A stretch of DNA of 64,000 bases. Source: Tissierellia bacterium. Lineage in GTDB: Bacteria; Bacillota; Clostridia; Tissierellales; Sedimentibacteraceae. Location: positions 27,996 through 91,995 of the forward strand of contig DURT01000016.1 in assembly GCA_012843025.1 (NCBI GenBank), in the 5' to 3' direction. The notes beneath the pieces are model-generated. The model searched no databases. It saw nothing but the letters and a program-made list of their open reading frames with translations, and was not told the DNA's origin. The position numbers and the translations under genes were made by a program. Positions 17,149-29,123 of the stretch are shown in pieces; the first letter of the stretch is position 1, and every line of letters begins with the position of its first letter.

Positions 17149-18546
17149 ATGAAAATGGGCTTTGAATTAAATCTTACCCAAACTCGAAAGCTTATAATGA
17201 CACCTGAATTAAGGCAAGCTATACAAATCTTGCAATTTAATAATGTTGAGTTGACGGATTATATCAACAAGCAATTGGAAATCAATCCCTTCCTTGAATC
17301 TGTTGAAAACAAAGATGATGACAGTTCATCTAGTGAACAAATCTCCGAACATAAGGAAAACGATGAAATTGACTGGAAGGAACTGGCAGAAAGATACGAC
17401 GATTTTAGTTATAAAACTATTGCTAATAATATAGATGACGAAGATAAGCAAACTTTTGAAAGCTATACTTCAAAAAAACTGTCCCTTAAAGATCATTTAA
17501 TGACCCAGCTGGGAATGACTGTAAAGACCAACAGGGAAAAACGAATCGGAGAATTTATAATAGAATCATTGGATAATAAAGGATATCTGGGATGTTCCGT
17601 GCAAGATATTAGTTTGTTATTAAATGAGGATGTTGTTGAAGTTGAAAGGGTGTTAAGACTAATACAGACCTTTGACCCAGTTGGTATTGCTTCCAGAAAT
17701 CTAAGTGAATGTTTAATGATACAACTAAGAGAAAAGGGCATTAAAGATAAAAATGCCTATATTATAGTAGAAAACTATTTAGAAGAATTAGCCACAAATA
17801 AAATTCAAAAAATTGCTAAAGAGTTACATATACCGGTAAGCAGAGTTCAAAGTATATGTGACATAATAAAAATGTTGGAACCCAAGCCTTCTCGAGGCTT
17901 TATAATAGACAGCGACAATATTAGGTACATAGTTCCTGATGTTACCGTAGAGAAAATAAACGATGAATATATAATTATAGTTAATGACAGCTACTTGCCG
18001 ACCCTTACCATAAGCAGTTATTACAGGAATATAATTAACAACTTAGATGATAAGGAAGCAAGTAAATTTTTAATGGATAAACTGAATTCTTCTATGTGGT
18101 TAATAAAAAGCATCGAACAAAGAAGAATGACTTTGTACAATGTAGTGAAATCCATTGTTAAGTTTCAGAGAAAATTCTTTGATGAAGGTAAGTCAGCTCT
18201 TAGACCCTTGGTTCTTAAAGATGTGGCCGATGACATAGGTGTCCATGAATCTACTGTAAGTAGAGCAACTAATGGAAAATATGTACAAACTCCCAGAGGT
18301 TTATATGAATTGAAGTATTTCTTCGCAAGCAGTTTGGGAGATTCCTTCGGAAAAGCAGTATCGTCAACCAGTGTAAAATCCAAAATAAAGAAATTAATAG
18401 ATGAAGAAAACAGTCAAAAGCCCTTAAGCGATCAAAAGATATCAGAAATATTAAAAGAAGAAGGAATAAGTATTTCTCGAAGAACAGTGGCAAAGTATAG
18501 AGATGAAATGAGAATACCTGCTTCTTCAATGAGGAGAAGATATTGA
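17149..18546 (+). CDS. rpoN: RNA polymerase sigma-54 factor
   Basis: The alternative sigma factor needed at -24/-12 promoters such as the one at 5158. From ATG 17149 (GTGAGGAG upstream) it is 465 residues. Region I starts with the glutamine-rich FELNLTQTRKLIMTPELRQA and continues through the activator-interacting region. The core-binding and DNA-binding domains follow, with a helix-turn-helix HESTVSRATNGKYVQTP. The C-terminal RpoN box reads SRRTVAKYRDEMRIP. Its own promoter is sigma-A type and a strong terminator follows, so it is likely expressed constitutively and controlled through activators. Confidence 0.95.
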   Translation: MKMGFELNLTQTRKLIMTPELRQAIQILQFNNVELTDYINKQLEINPFLESVENKDDDSSSSEQISEHKENDEIDWKELAERYDDFSYKTIANNIDDEDKQTFESYTSKKLSLKDHLMTQLGMTVKTNREKRIGEFIIESLDNKGYLGCSVQDISLLLNEDVVEVERVLRLIQTFDPVGIASRNLSECLMIQLREKGIKDKNAYIIVENYLEELATNKIQKIAKELHIPVSRVQSICDIIKMLEPKPSRGFIIDSDNIRYIVPDVTVEKINDEYIIIVNDSYLPTLTISSYYRNIINNLDDKEASKFLMDKLNSSMWLIKSIEQRRMTLYNVVKSIVKFQRKFFDEGKSALRPLVLKDVADDIGVHESTVSRATNGKYVQTPRGLYELKYFFASSLGDSFGKAVSSTSVKSKIKKLIDEENSQKPLSDQKISEILKEEGISISRRTVAKYRDEMRIPASSMRRRY

Positions 18547-18576
18547 AAGAATATGTAAGACGCATATTCTTTTTTA
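18547..18576 (+). terminator. rho-independent terminator after rpoN
   Basis: AAGAATATG (18547-18555) and CATATTCTT (18563-18571) with a 7-base loop, ending in six T. Confidence 0.9.
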
Positions 18577-18783
18577 TTGTGATAACAAGAAGGTTCATAG
18601 AACCTATGAAGGTTTTGATTGCGAAGTTGGATAGGGTTCTTATTTACAAGCAATAGAAGGATAATCTGCTACAAAGTGCTATACAATTAAGAATTAGTAT
18701 GTTATAATTCGTATTAGATCACACTTCATTTCATATATCTAACATACAAATCTTTTTTTAATCCACTTATTTGTAAATTACAC
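18577..18783 (+). other. 207-base intergenic region with hairpins and a promoter-like box
   Basis: No convincing gene. TTCATAG and CTATGAA (18594-18610) form a tight hairpin, with an alternative pairing AGGTT/AACCT using the same bases. TATACA-N17-TATAAT (18680-18708), with TGT before the -10, looks like a promoter. Downstream, TTAGAT and ATCTAA (about 18714-18741) can pair a short way before a run of seven T, so a small transcript ending near 18760 is conceivable. Confidence 0.35.
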
Positions 18784-18812
18784 TTGAAATAATAAATGAA
18801 TATGCTAAAATG
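18784..18812 (+). promoter_or_regulatory. sigma-A promoter of the cggR-glycolysis operon
   Basis: TTGAAA (18784-18789), 17 bases, TAAAAT (18807-18812). The putative CggR operator begins 6 bases downstream. Confidence 0.7.
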
Positions 18813-18817
18813 AAGGT

Positions 18818-18843
18818 AGGGACATAATTCAAGATAAAGGGAC
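18818..18843 (+). promoter_or_regulatory. putative CggR operator (two GGGAC repeats, 20 bases apart)
   Basis: AGGGAC occurs at 18818-18823 and again at 18838-18843. The Bacillus subtilis CggR operator has two CGGGAC boxes with the same 20-base period, on one face of the helix. The TGTC half-boxes known there are not conserved here. The site covers the expected transcription start, so a tetrameric repressor bound here would block initiation of the glycolytic operon. Confidence 0.6.
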
Positions 18844-18864
18844 AGTAAACGCCCCGGAGGTATT

Positions 18865-19889
18865 ATGGATATAAACAAAGTTTTAAATATGCAAAAAAAT
18901 GTTGTTCCAGAAGCCGTAGAACTATTAATGAAAAGATATGAAATTTTAAAAACCATAAGCAGTTTTCAGCCAGCAGGAAGAAGATTTCTGTCCAATAAAT
19001 TAGGTATTACAGAAAGAACCATCCGTACGGAAATAGATAAATTACGGGATTTAAACTTAGTTAGTATAAAATCATCTGGTGTTGAATTGACTCAGGAAGG
19101 AAAGAATGCTTTATGGGATATACATAGTACATTTTATTATATAAAAAATTTGTCTGAAATAGAACTTAAACTTATGGATAAACTTAAATTAAAACGAGTT
19201 GCAGTAGTATCGGGGGATGCTGAAAAAGATAGCTTGACATTTAATGATTTAGGCAAGAAAGCAGCATCCATTGTATTGGAAAACTTGAGAAATGATACAA
19301 TACTAGGTATTACTGGCGGGACTACCATGGCTAATGTTGTAAAACAGATGAAAAGCAAAAAAACTTTAAGAATCTATTAGTATTGCCTGCTAGGGGTGGT
19401 CTAAGCGAAGAACTTGAAATTCAGGCAAACACAATTGCTGCTAATTTGGCGGAGAAATTAGGTGCAAATTATAAACTTCTCCATATACCAGATAACTTAG
19501 ATGAAAATTCTTTGAATATTTTAAAAAGTAACAAGTTAATAAGAGAAGTTTTAGAAGATATTCAAAAAATAAATTTATTGGTTTTCGGTATAGGAAATGC
19601 TAAAGACATGGCCATAAGAAGAAAATCAGACAGTATTGTTTTTGAGAAAATAGAAAAAGAAAATTTAAAAGCAGAAGCTTTTGGTTATTTTTTTGATAAT
19701 TTGGGTAATGTAAAAATGCAGACTAATTCAGTAGGTCTCACTTTGGAAAGTTTTAATGAAATTAACTGTATAATAGGAGTTGCTGCTGGCAGAACTAAGG
19801 CAGAAGCAATTTATGCAGTATCAAGGTTTAGTAATAATTTTATTCTTGTAACAGATGAAGCTGCTGCAAGAAGAATTTTAGAATTATAG
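18865..19889 (+). pseudogene. cggR: central glycolytic genes regulator CggR, split by a -1 frameshift
   Basis: CggR is a SorC-family repressor that represses gapA-pgk-tpiA-gpmI-eno unless fructose-1,6-bisphosphate is bound. Frame one (18865-19380) encodes the winged-helix DNA-binding domain (about 20-85) and the start of the sugar-binding domain, then stops at TAG 19378. The rest continues in the -1 frame from about 19362 to TAA 19889, beginning NFKNLLVLPARGGL and ending VTDEAAARRIL. Joining the frames gives about 341 residues, equal to Bacillus CggR (340). The break falls at seven A (19357-19363), so possibilities are an assembly error, a real inactivating deletion, or slippage that still makes some full-length protein. 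GGAGG precedes the ATG. Both halves look otherwise intact and conserved. Confidence 0.88.
19357..19364 (+). other. A7-C homopolymer at the cggR frame break
   Basis: Seven A followed by C. Frame one reads AAA AAA ACT TTA and reaches TAG five codons later; the -1 frame reads AAA AAC TTT AAG and continues to the true end of CggR. One extra A would restore the frame. The tract is slip-prone for polymerase, ribosome and sequencing alike. Confidence 0.85.
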
Positions 19890-19905
19890 AATATAGGAGG
19901 ATATT

Positions 19906-20913
19906 ATGATAAGAGTTGCAATTAATGGATTTGGGAGAATTGGAAGGTTAGCCTTGAGATTGATGGCTATGGACGAAGATTTTCAGGTGGTGGCAATAAA
20001 CACTAACTCTGATGTGGAAACACTGGCATATTTATTAAAATATGATACTGCCCACGGAAACTTTATGACGGATAAAATCACATATAAAGACAATATACTG
20101 TATGTTAACGGCAAAGAAATTGTAACTTCAAGAATAAGAGAGCCTGAAAACTGCAATTGGAAGGAATTAAACATTGATGTAGTAATTGACTGTACAGGCA
20201 AATTCAACGACAGGGAAAAAGCGGAAGCTCATATAAAGGCAGGGGCAAAAAAAGTAGTGTTATCAGCACCTGCAAAAGGAGATTTAAAAACTGTTGTATA
20301 TAATGTAAATCATGATATACTTGATGGAAAGGAAACAGTTGTTTCGGCAGCATCATGTACAACAAACTGCTTAGCTCCCTTAGCAAAAGTACTGAATGAT
20401 GAATTTGGTATAGTTAAAGGACTTATGACTACTGTACATGCTTATACAAATGATCAAAATATACATGATAATTCACACAAAAAAGGTATCAGAGCAAGAA
20501 GAGGGAGAGCAGCAGCAGCAAATATAGTGCCTGCATCAACGGGAGCAGCTAAGACCGTAGGTGTAGTTTTACCTGAACTAAAGGGTAAATTAGATGGTAT
20601 GGCTCTTCGAGTTCCAACACTTACAGGTTCTGTTGTTGACTTAACTGTTGAACTCAATAAAAATGTAACTGTTGAAGAAATAAACACAGCAATTAAAAAT
20701 GCAGCTAATGAAACACTTGCCTATACAGAAGACCCCATAGTATCCAGTGACGTAATAGGAAGTACTTATGCATGTATATTCGATGCACTTTCAACACAAA
20801 TCATTGAAGTAGATGGAAAACAGTTAGTTAAGTTGATTGCCTGGTATGACAATGAAATGTCCTTTACGGCTCAACTAGTAAGGTTAGTTAAATATTGGGG
20901 TTCTATGAGATGA
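19906..20913 (+). CDS. gapA: glyceraldehyde-3-phosphate dehydrogenase, type I
   Basis: Oxidises glyceraldehyde-3-phosphate to 1,3-bisphosphoglycerate with NAD and phosphate. The 335 residues are standard. It has NGFGRIGR at the NAD site, the catalytic cysteine in SAASCTTNC (about 150-158), the catalytic His in [10 protein letters not shown], and WYDNEMS near the C-terminus. It is first of the five central glycolytic genes after cggR, 16 bases downstream, as in Bacillus and clostridia. Confidence 0.97.
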   Translation: MIRVAINGFGRIGRLALRLMAMDEDFQVVAINTNSDVETLAYLLKYDTAHGNFMTDKITYKDNILYVNGKEIVTSRIREPENCNWKELNIDVVIDCTGKFNDREKAEAHIKAGAKKVVLSAPAKGDLKTVVYNVNHDILDGKETVVSAASCTTNCLAPLAKVLNDEFGIVKGLMTTVHAYTNDQNIHDNSHKKGIRARRGRAAAANIVPASTGAAKTVGVVLPELKGKLDGMALRVPTLTGSVVDLTVELNKNVTVEEINTAIKNAANETLAYTEDPIVSSDVIGSTYACIFDALSTQIIEVDGKQLVKLIAWYDNEMSFTAQLVRLVKYWGSMR

Positions 20914-20990
20914 CCTAACCCCATTTTCCGACCGTAGGGAGCAAATATTTTGGTAGACTGTGAGATGACTATATATATGGGAGATATAGT

Positions 20991-22187
20991 ATGAATAAAA
21001 AAACATTAAAAGATATAGATTTTAAAAATAAAAAAGTATTAGTAAGATGTGACTTCAACGTTCCTTTAGACGAAGAAGGGAATATAACTGATGACAGAAG
21101 AATTAAAAGCTCTCTTCCTACAATAAATTATCTTTTGGATGAAGGTGCGGCAGTAATTTTAATGTCGCACTTAGGAAGACCTAAAGGAAAACCACAATCG
21201 AAGTATTCCTTAAAACCTGTGGCTGAGAGGCTGAGCCTACTATTAAATAAAAAAGTAATATTTGAAGATTGTGACATGGTGGTTGATGATGGAGTTAAAG
21301 CTAGTGCAGCAAAGCTTAACCCTGGAGATGTAATGTTACTTCAAAATACCAGGTTTAGAGAGGAAGAAACAAAGAATTCTGGAACTTTTGCAAAAGATCT
21401 ATCATCTCTTGGTGAAATATTTGTAAATGATGCCTTTGGTACTGCTCACAGGGCACATTCTTCAAATGTAGGAATGTGTGAATATCTTCCTTCGGCAGTA
21501 GGCTTCTTAGTAGAAAAAGAAATACGAACTATGGGAGATGCATTAAAAGAACCTAAAAGACCCTTTACAGCTATTTTAGGCGGGGCAAAAGTTTCGGACA
21601 AAATAGCTGTAATAGAAAACCTGTTAAATATTGCAGATAATATTTTAATAGGGGGAGGTATGGCCTATACTTTCCTTAAAGCAGAAGGATACAGCATTGG
21701 AAAATCTCTTTTGGAAGAAGATAAAGTGGACTTGGCAAAAGAATTAATGGAAAAGTCAAAGACAAAAGGAGTAAAATTAATACTGCCGGTGGATACGGTG
21801 GTTGGTAAGGAATTTAAAAATAATACTGAATTTATTACAACTAGTTCAGATAGTATTCCTCCGGATTACATGGGGTTAGATATAGGTGAAAAAACTATTG
21901 AAGTATTTAAGAATGTAATAAATAGTTCAAAAACAATTATTTGGAACGGTCCCTTGGGTGTTTTTGAAATGGACAATTTTGCAAAAGGAACAAATGCCAT
22001 TGCAGAGGCAATTGCAAAAAATAAAGATGCTGTATCCATAATAGGGGGAGGCGATAGTGCTGCAGCTGTCGAAAAGATAGGTTTAGCAGATAAAATTACT
22101 CATGTTTCCACAGGAGGAGGCGCTTCATTGGAGTTTTTGGAAGGAAAAGTTTTACCAGGAATTGAAGCGGTTGATAATAAGGAGTGA
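20991..22187 (+). CDS. pgk: phosphoglycerate kinase
   Basis: Makes ATP from 1,3-bisphosphoglycerate. It has 398 residues, the usual size. It has the N-terminal substrate site VRCDFNVPLDE, SHLGRPKG, FRxxxHSSNVG region DAFGTAHRAHSSN, the hinge, and the C-terminal nucleotide site GGGDSAAAVEK and STGGGASLEFLEG. It follows gapA after 77 bases and precedes tpiA by four, in one operon. Confidence 0.97.
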   Translation: MNKKTLKDIDFKNKKVLVRCDFNVPLDEEGNITDDRRIKSSLPTINYLLDEGAAVILMSHLGRPKGKPQSKYSLKPVAERLSLLLNKKVIFEDCDMVVDDGVKASAAKLNPGDVMLLQNTRFREEETKNSGTFAKDLSSLGEIFVNDAFGTAHRAHSSNVGMCEYLPSAVGFLVEKEIRTMGDALKEPKRPFTAILGGAKVSDKIAVIENLLNIADNILIGGGMAYTFLKAEGYSIGKSLLEEDKVDLAKELMEKSKTKGVKLILPVDTVVGKEFKNNTEFITTSSDSIPPDYMGLDIGEKTIEVFKNVINSSKTIIWNGPLGVFEMDNFAKGTNAIAEAIAKNKDAVSIIGGGDSAAAVEKIGLADKITHVSTGGGASLEFLEGKVLPGIEAVDNKE

Positions 22188-22191
22188 TATA

Positions 22192-22953
22192 ATGAGGAGG
22201 CCATTAATTGCAGGCAATTGGAAAATGAACAATAGTGTAGAGGAGAGTATAAATTTAGTCAGAGATTTAAGGGACAGGGAACTGAGCGAGAAGGTGGACG
22301 TATTAATATGTCCTCCCTTTACGTCTTTATATGCTATAATAAATGAGATAAAAAATTCATCCATAAAAGTTGGCGCCCAAAATATGTATTACGAAGATAA
22401 AGGGGCTTTTACCGGAGAAGTTTCACCAGCTATGCTTAAAAGTATAGGCGTTGAATATGTAATTATAGGTCATTCGGAAAGAAGACAATACTTTAATGAA
22501 ACAGACCAATTAATAAACAAAAAGCTAAAAGCTGCTTTAACACACGGACTAATACCCATACTTTGTGTCGGGGAAACTTTAGAGCAAAGAGAAGAAGGAA
22601 TGGAGAAAGAAACAGTAAAAGCTCAAATTGTCAAAGCTTTTAAAAATATAGAGAAGGCAGAAAAGGTTGTAATTGCTTATGAACCAGTATGGGCGATAGG
22701 AACAGGAAAAGTGGCAACTAGTGAACAGGCTGAAGAAATGTCTGAATTTATAAGGTCCATTATAGCTACTATTTACAACAGTGAAGTAGCCGATAATATA
22801 ATTATCCAATATGGAGGCAGTGTTAAATCCTTAAATATTTCTGAAATAATGAGCCAACCCAATATTGATGGTGTGTTAGTAGGCGGTGCCAGTTTAAATG
22901 CTGAGGAATTTGCTAAAATAGTTAATTTTGGAGAAGATAAGAAAGGTTGTTAA
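22192..22953 (+). CDS. tpiA: triose-phosphate isomerase
   Basis: Interconverts dihydroxyacetone phosphate and glyceraldehyde-3-phosphate; 253 residues. The ATG at 22192 gives the canonical start RRPLIAGNWKMN with catalytic Lys; longer in-frame starts lie inside pgk and give unrelated sequence. The catalytic His is in GHSERR, the catalytic Glu in AYEPVWAIGTG, and the phosphate-binding loop is YGGSV followed by DGVLVGGASL. AAGGAGTG precedes the start. Confidence 0.97.
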   Translation: MRRPLIAGNWKMNNSVEESINLVRDLRDRELSEKVDVLICPPFTSLYAIINEIKNSSIKVGAQNMYYEDKGAFTGEVSPAMLKSIGVEYVIIGHSERRQYFNETDQLINKKLKAALTHGLIPILCVGETLEQREEGMEKETVKAQIVKAFKNIEKAEKVVIAYEPVWAIGTGKVATSEQAEEMSEFIRSIIATIYNSEVADNIIIQYGGSVKSLNISEIMSQPNIDGVLVGGASLNAEEFAKIVNFGEDKKGC

Positions 22954-22954
22954 T

Positions 22955-25804
<2,850 letters not shown>

Positions 25805-25840
25805 TCTAATGTTATGCAGTGAAAGACAGGAGGTGTTATA

Positions 25841-26071
25841 GTGGAAGCAGTAGTAAGGGTTCTATTAATAATAGCAAGTTTAGTGTTAATTGCAAGTATC
25901 TTACTTCAATCGGGTAAATCCGCAGGAATGTCCGGCGAAATTGCTGGCGGCGCAGAATCTATCTGGGGAAAAAACAAAAGCAGGACTATTGAAGGTAAGT
26001 TAGAAAAAGCTACGGCTATATCAGCAATTATTTTTGTGATTGCTTCAATAGCTTTAGTGGCAATCCAATAA
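25841..26071 (+). CDS. secG: preprotein translocase subunit SecG
   Basis: A small membrane subunit of the SecYEG channel; 76 residues with GTG start after AGGAGGTG. Two hydrophobic helices (about 3-22 and 55-75) flank the conserved QSGKSAGMSGEIAGGAESIWG loop (parts QSGKSAGMSG and GGAESIWGKNK). Location after enolase and ahead of an rnr-ssrA block is the standard Firmicutes order, here widened by inserted genes. Confidence 0.95.
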   Translation: MEAVVRVLLIIASLVLIASILLQSGKSAGMSGEIAGGAESIWGKNKSRTIEGKLEKATAISAIIFVIASIALVAIQ

Positions 26072-26132
26072 TATTGCAATTATTTAATAATAATATCTAA
26101 TTTATGTCAGTACTTAAATTTATTTGGTGTAT

Positions 26133-26146
26133 AAGCAATATTGCTT
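26133..26146. promoter_or_regulatory. 14-base perfect palindrome upstream of hppA
   Basis: AAGCAATATTGCTT lies 31 bases before the hppA start. It could be an operator or a short mRNA hairpin; no confident promoter is visible in this gap. Confidence 0.35.
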
Positions 26147-26176
26147 AGTAAATTTTAACTATGGAGGAAAGAAACA

Positions 26177-28204
26177 ATGGGAACTTTAATAATAGCTCCT
26201 TTAGCGGGAGTTTTGGCTCTATTATTTGCTTTTTATAAAGCTTCACTTGTAAGTAAGTCTGACCCTGGAACGGAAAGGATGCAGGAAATTTCTTCCTTTA
26301 TCCAAGAGGGGGCTATGGCTTTTCTTGCTAGAGAATACAAGTCAGTTAGTATTTTTGCAATAATTATGTTTGTAATTTTAGGGCTAGCAATCTCTTGGCC
26401 TACTGCACTAGCTTTTGCTGTAGGTGCAATATTTTCTGCTCTTGCAGGTTATTTCGGAATGCAGGTTGCGACAAGAGCTAACGTTAGAACTACTAATGCA
26501 GCCAAGGAATCCGGAATGAATAAAGCATTGGATATAGCTTTTTCAGGTGGATCAGTTATGGGAATGACTGTTGTAGGCTTAGGTCTATTAGGAACAGGTT
26601 TGTTCTGGATACTTTTCAAAGACGCAAGTGTGGTAACTGGTTTTAGTTTAGGTGCTTCATCAATAGCTTTGTTTGCTCGTGTTGGGGGCGGTATTTATAC
26701 TAAAGCTGCTGACGTGGGAGCTGACTTAGTTGGTAAAGTAGAATCCGGAATACCTGAAGATGACCCACGAAATCCTGCGGTTATAGCAGACAACGTTGGT
26801 GACAATGTAGGAGACGTTGCAGGTATGGGTGCAGACTTATTTGAATCCTATGTTGGAGCAATAGTATCATCTATTACACTAGGAGCTTTAGCCTATGCAG
26901 AAGGCGGTAGAGGAGTATTATATGGTTTAATGGTAGCAGCTGCAGGTATTGTGGCATCTATAATAGGTACAATGTTTGTAAAAGGAAAAGAAGATTCGAA
27001 TCCTCAGAAAGCTTTAAACATGGGTACATATGCTTCATCATTGGTGGTTGTTATTGTAGCATTTATATTAAGTAAGTCAATAATAGGTAACTATCAGCCT
27101 TTTGGGGCAATTGTATTTGGATTGGTTGTAGGTTTAGTAATAGCTAAAATAACTGAAATATATACTTCAGATGAATACAAGTATGTTAAAGAAATTGCTG
27201 ACCAGTCAGAAACAGGAGCTGCTACTACTATAATAAGTGGTTTGTCAGTGGGTATGAGATCAACAGCATATCCAATTGTTGTATTGGCAGTAGGAATAAT
27301 AGGCGCATATTTGATAGCAGGATATTCTTCAACAGGAATAGATGCTGTAAAGGGATTATATGGTATAGCTTTAGCAGCTATAGGTATGTTATCAACTACA
27401 GGAATGACTATAGCAGTTGATGCATATGGGCCTATTGCAGACAACGCTGGTGGAATTGCGGAAATGTGTGAATTACCAGAAGAAGTAAGAGAAATAACTG
27501 ATAAGTTAGACTCCGTTGGAAATACTACAGCGGCAATTGGTAAAGGATTTGCAATTGGTTCAGCGGCATTAACAGCCCTTGCATTGTTTGCATCCTATAC
27601 TCAGGCCGTTGGAATTACATCTATAAGTTTAACAGAACCGACAGTTATAGCAGGGCTACTAATAGGAGGTATGTTACCCTTCTTATTCTCAGCAATTACT
27701 ATGAGTGCTGTTGGTAAGGCTGCTTTTGAAATGATTGAAGAAGTTAGAAGGCAGTTCAGGGAAATACCTGGAATAATGGAAGGTAAAGGCAAACCTGACT
27801 ATAGAAGATGTGTTGACATTTCAACAGCTGCAGCATTAAAAGAAATGATTGTACCAGGACTATTGGCAGTAATAGTACCCTTAATAGTAGGATTTGTGTT
27901 AGGAACCGAAGCATTAGGCGGATTACAGGCTGGCGCCTTAGTTTCAGGTGTACTCATGGCAATATTTATGTCCAACTCAGGAGGAGCATGGGATAATGCC
28001 AAGAAATATATTGAAAGTGGTACCCACGGTGGAAAAGGAAGTCCTGCCCACGTAGCTGCAGTAGTAGGAGATACGGTGGGAGACCCCTTCAAGGATACTT
28101 CAGGACCTTCAATTAATATACTTATTAAACTAATGACAGTTGTTTCATTGGTATTCGGGCCATTATTAGCTCAATACGGTGGAATAATACTTAAGTTATT
28201 CTAA
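26177..28204 (+). CDS. hppA: membrane-bound ion-pumping pyrophosphatase, K+-dependent type
   Basis: Hydrolyses pyrophosphate and pumps H+ or Na+ outward. The 675 residues form about 16 membrane helices. Conserved substrate motifs are [20 protein letters not shown] and [15 protein letters not shown]. The segment [18 protein letters not shown] carries Ala where K+-independent enzymes have Lys, which marks the K+-dependent subfamily. This subfamily contains both Na+- and H+-pumping enzymes; the ion cannot be assigned from what I can see. GGAGGAAAG precedes the start and a terminator follows. Confidence 0.95.
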   Translation: MGTLIIAPLAGVLALLFAFYKASLVSKSDPGTERMQEISSFIQEGAMAFLAREYKSVSIFAIIMFVILGLAISWPTALAFAVGAIFSALAGYFGMQVATRANVRTTNAAKESGMNKALDIAFSGGSVMGMTVVGLGLLGTGLFWILFKDASVVTGFSLGASSIALFARVGGGIYTKAADVGADLVGKVESGIPEDDPRNPAVIADNVGDNVGDVAGMGADLFESYVGAIVSSITLGALAYAEGGRGVLYGLMVAAAGIVASIIGTMFVKGKEDSNPQKALNMGTYASSLVVVIVAFILSKSIIGNYQPFGAIVFGLVVGLVIAKITEIYTSDEYKYVKEIADQSETGAATTIISGLSVGMRSTAYPIVVLAVGIIGAYLIAGYSSTGIDAVKGLYGIALAAIGMLSTTGMTIAVDAYGPIADNAGGIAEMCELPEEVREITDKLDSVGNTTAAIGKGFAIGSAALTALALFASYTQAVGITSISLTEPTVIAGLLIGGMLPFLFSAITMSAVGKAAFEMIEEVRRQFREIPGIMEGKGKPDYRRCVDISTAAALKEMIVPGLLAVIVPLIVGFVLGTEALGGLQAGALVSGVLMAIFMSNSGGAWDNAKKYIESGTHGGKGSPAHVAAVVGDTVGDPFKDTSGPSINILIKLMTVVSLVFGPLLAQYGGIILKLF

Positions 28205-28219
28205 TATAGAAATTATTAA

Positions 28220-28246
28220 AGGCTTCTCATTGAGAAGTCTTTTTTC
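28220..28246 (+). terminator. rho-independent terminator after hppA
   Basis: AGGCTTCTC and GAGAAGTCT pair (one G-T) around a 3-base loop, followed by six T. Confidence 0.85.
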
Positions 28247-28275
28247 TTGAAGATGGATTGATTAGATGTTATAAT
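28247..28275 (+). promoter_or_regulatory. sigma-A promoter for the hydrolase-murF-ddl-rnr group
   Basis: TTGAAG (28247-28252), 17 bases, TATAAT (28270-28275), directly after the hppA terminator. Confidence 0.7.
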
Positions 28276-28354
28276 CATTTCAATATATTGGCATATAATA
28301 ATATTAGCCTGGAACTGTTGGCAAGCAATTAACATATAATTAAGAGGGGTATGT

Positions 28355-29122
28355 ATGTATATTGACGTTGACGGAATAAAAATAAGTTACCGAGATGAGG
28401 GAAAGGGCGAAAACGTCCTGCTACTCCATGGTTGGGGTGGAAGTATACAGACTATGCTGCCCATTAATAATATACTTAAAAATAGATTTAGAGTTATTAC
28501 AGTAGATTTACCAGGATTCGGGAAAAGCGATACACCTAAAGTACCCTGGAATTCATACAACTATGCAGAATGTATATATAAATTTATTGATAAATTAGGT
28601 ATTAAAGAACTAATATTGTTTGGTCATTCACATGGTGGGAGAATTTCAATAATCTTAGCAAGCAAGTACAATATAGTAAAAAAACTGATTCTTATTGACA
28701 GTGCAGGAATAATCCCAAAGAGATCTTTAAAATACTACATAAAAGTATACTGGTTTAAGTTTCTAAAAAAAACATATTTATTGCTGCCAGGCAGTAATAA
28801 GGAAGAAAGATTAGAAAAGTTTTATAAAAGGTACGGCTCCCGGGATTACAGAGATTCTGAAGGAGTTATGCGTCAGACTATGGTTAAGGTGGTCAATGAT
28901 AACTTGTTGAAACTGTTGCCACTTATTAAAGCTCCCACTTTGTTAATATGGGGGGAAAAAGACGAAGATACTCCTTTTTACATGGGAGAGTTAATGGAAA
29001 AACTTATTCCTGACAGCGGATTAGTTGTATTAAAGGGAGCAGGGCATTATTCCTATGTGGATAGCTACGAACGGTTTAGAGCAATTATAAATGAATTTTT
29101 AAAAGATGAAAGTGGTGATTAG
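28355..29122 (+). CDS. alpha/beta hydrolase
   Basis: A 255-residue soluble serine hydrolase. It has the oxyanion motif LLLHGWGG (about 23-30), nucleophile elbow GHSHGG (about 96-101), an Asp in WGEKDEDTP and the catalytic His in GAGHYSYVD. In many Firmicutes a carboxylesterase gene lies between secG and rnr, and this gene may hold that position, though the fold alone does not show substrate. Its end is one base from the start of the MurF-like gene, suggesting a shared envelope role. Confidence 0.85.
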   Translation: MYIDVDGIKISYRDEGKGENVLLLHGWGGSIQTMLPINNILKNRFRVITVDLPGFGKSDTPKVPWNSYNYAECIYKFIDKLGIKELILFGHSHGGRISIILASKYNIVKKLILIDSAGIIPKRSLKYYIKVYWFKFLKKTYLLLPGSNKEERLEKFYKRYGSRDYRDSEGVMRQTMVKVVNDNLLKLLPLIKAPTLLIWGEKDEDTPFYMGELMEKLIPDSGLVVLKGAGHYSYVDSYERFRAIINEFLKDESGD

Positions 29123-29123
29123 A

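Noticed and set aside
19357..19364. Canonical programmed -1 ribosomal frameshift site in cggR
   Set aside because: The zero-frame codons are C AAA AAA, so the P-site tRNA would mismatch after slipping, and no clear downstream stimulatory stem was recognised. Slippage remains possible but is not the simplest explanation.
27094..28092. Long - strand frames opposite hppA
   Set aside because: Shadow frames of a well-conserved pyrophosphatase; no ribosome binding sites or domains.
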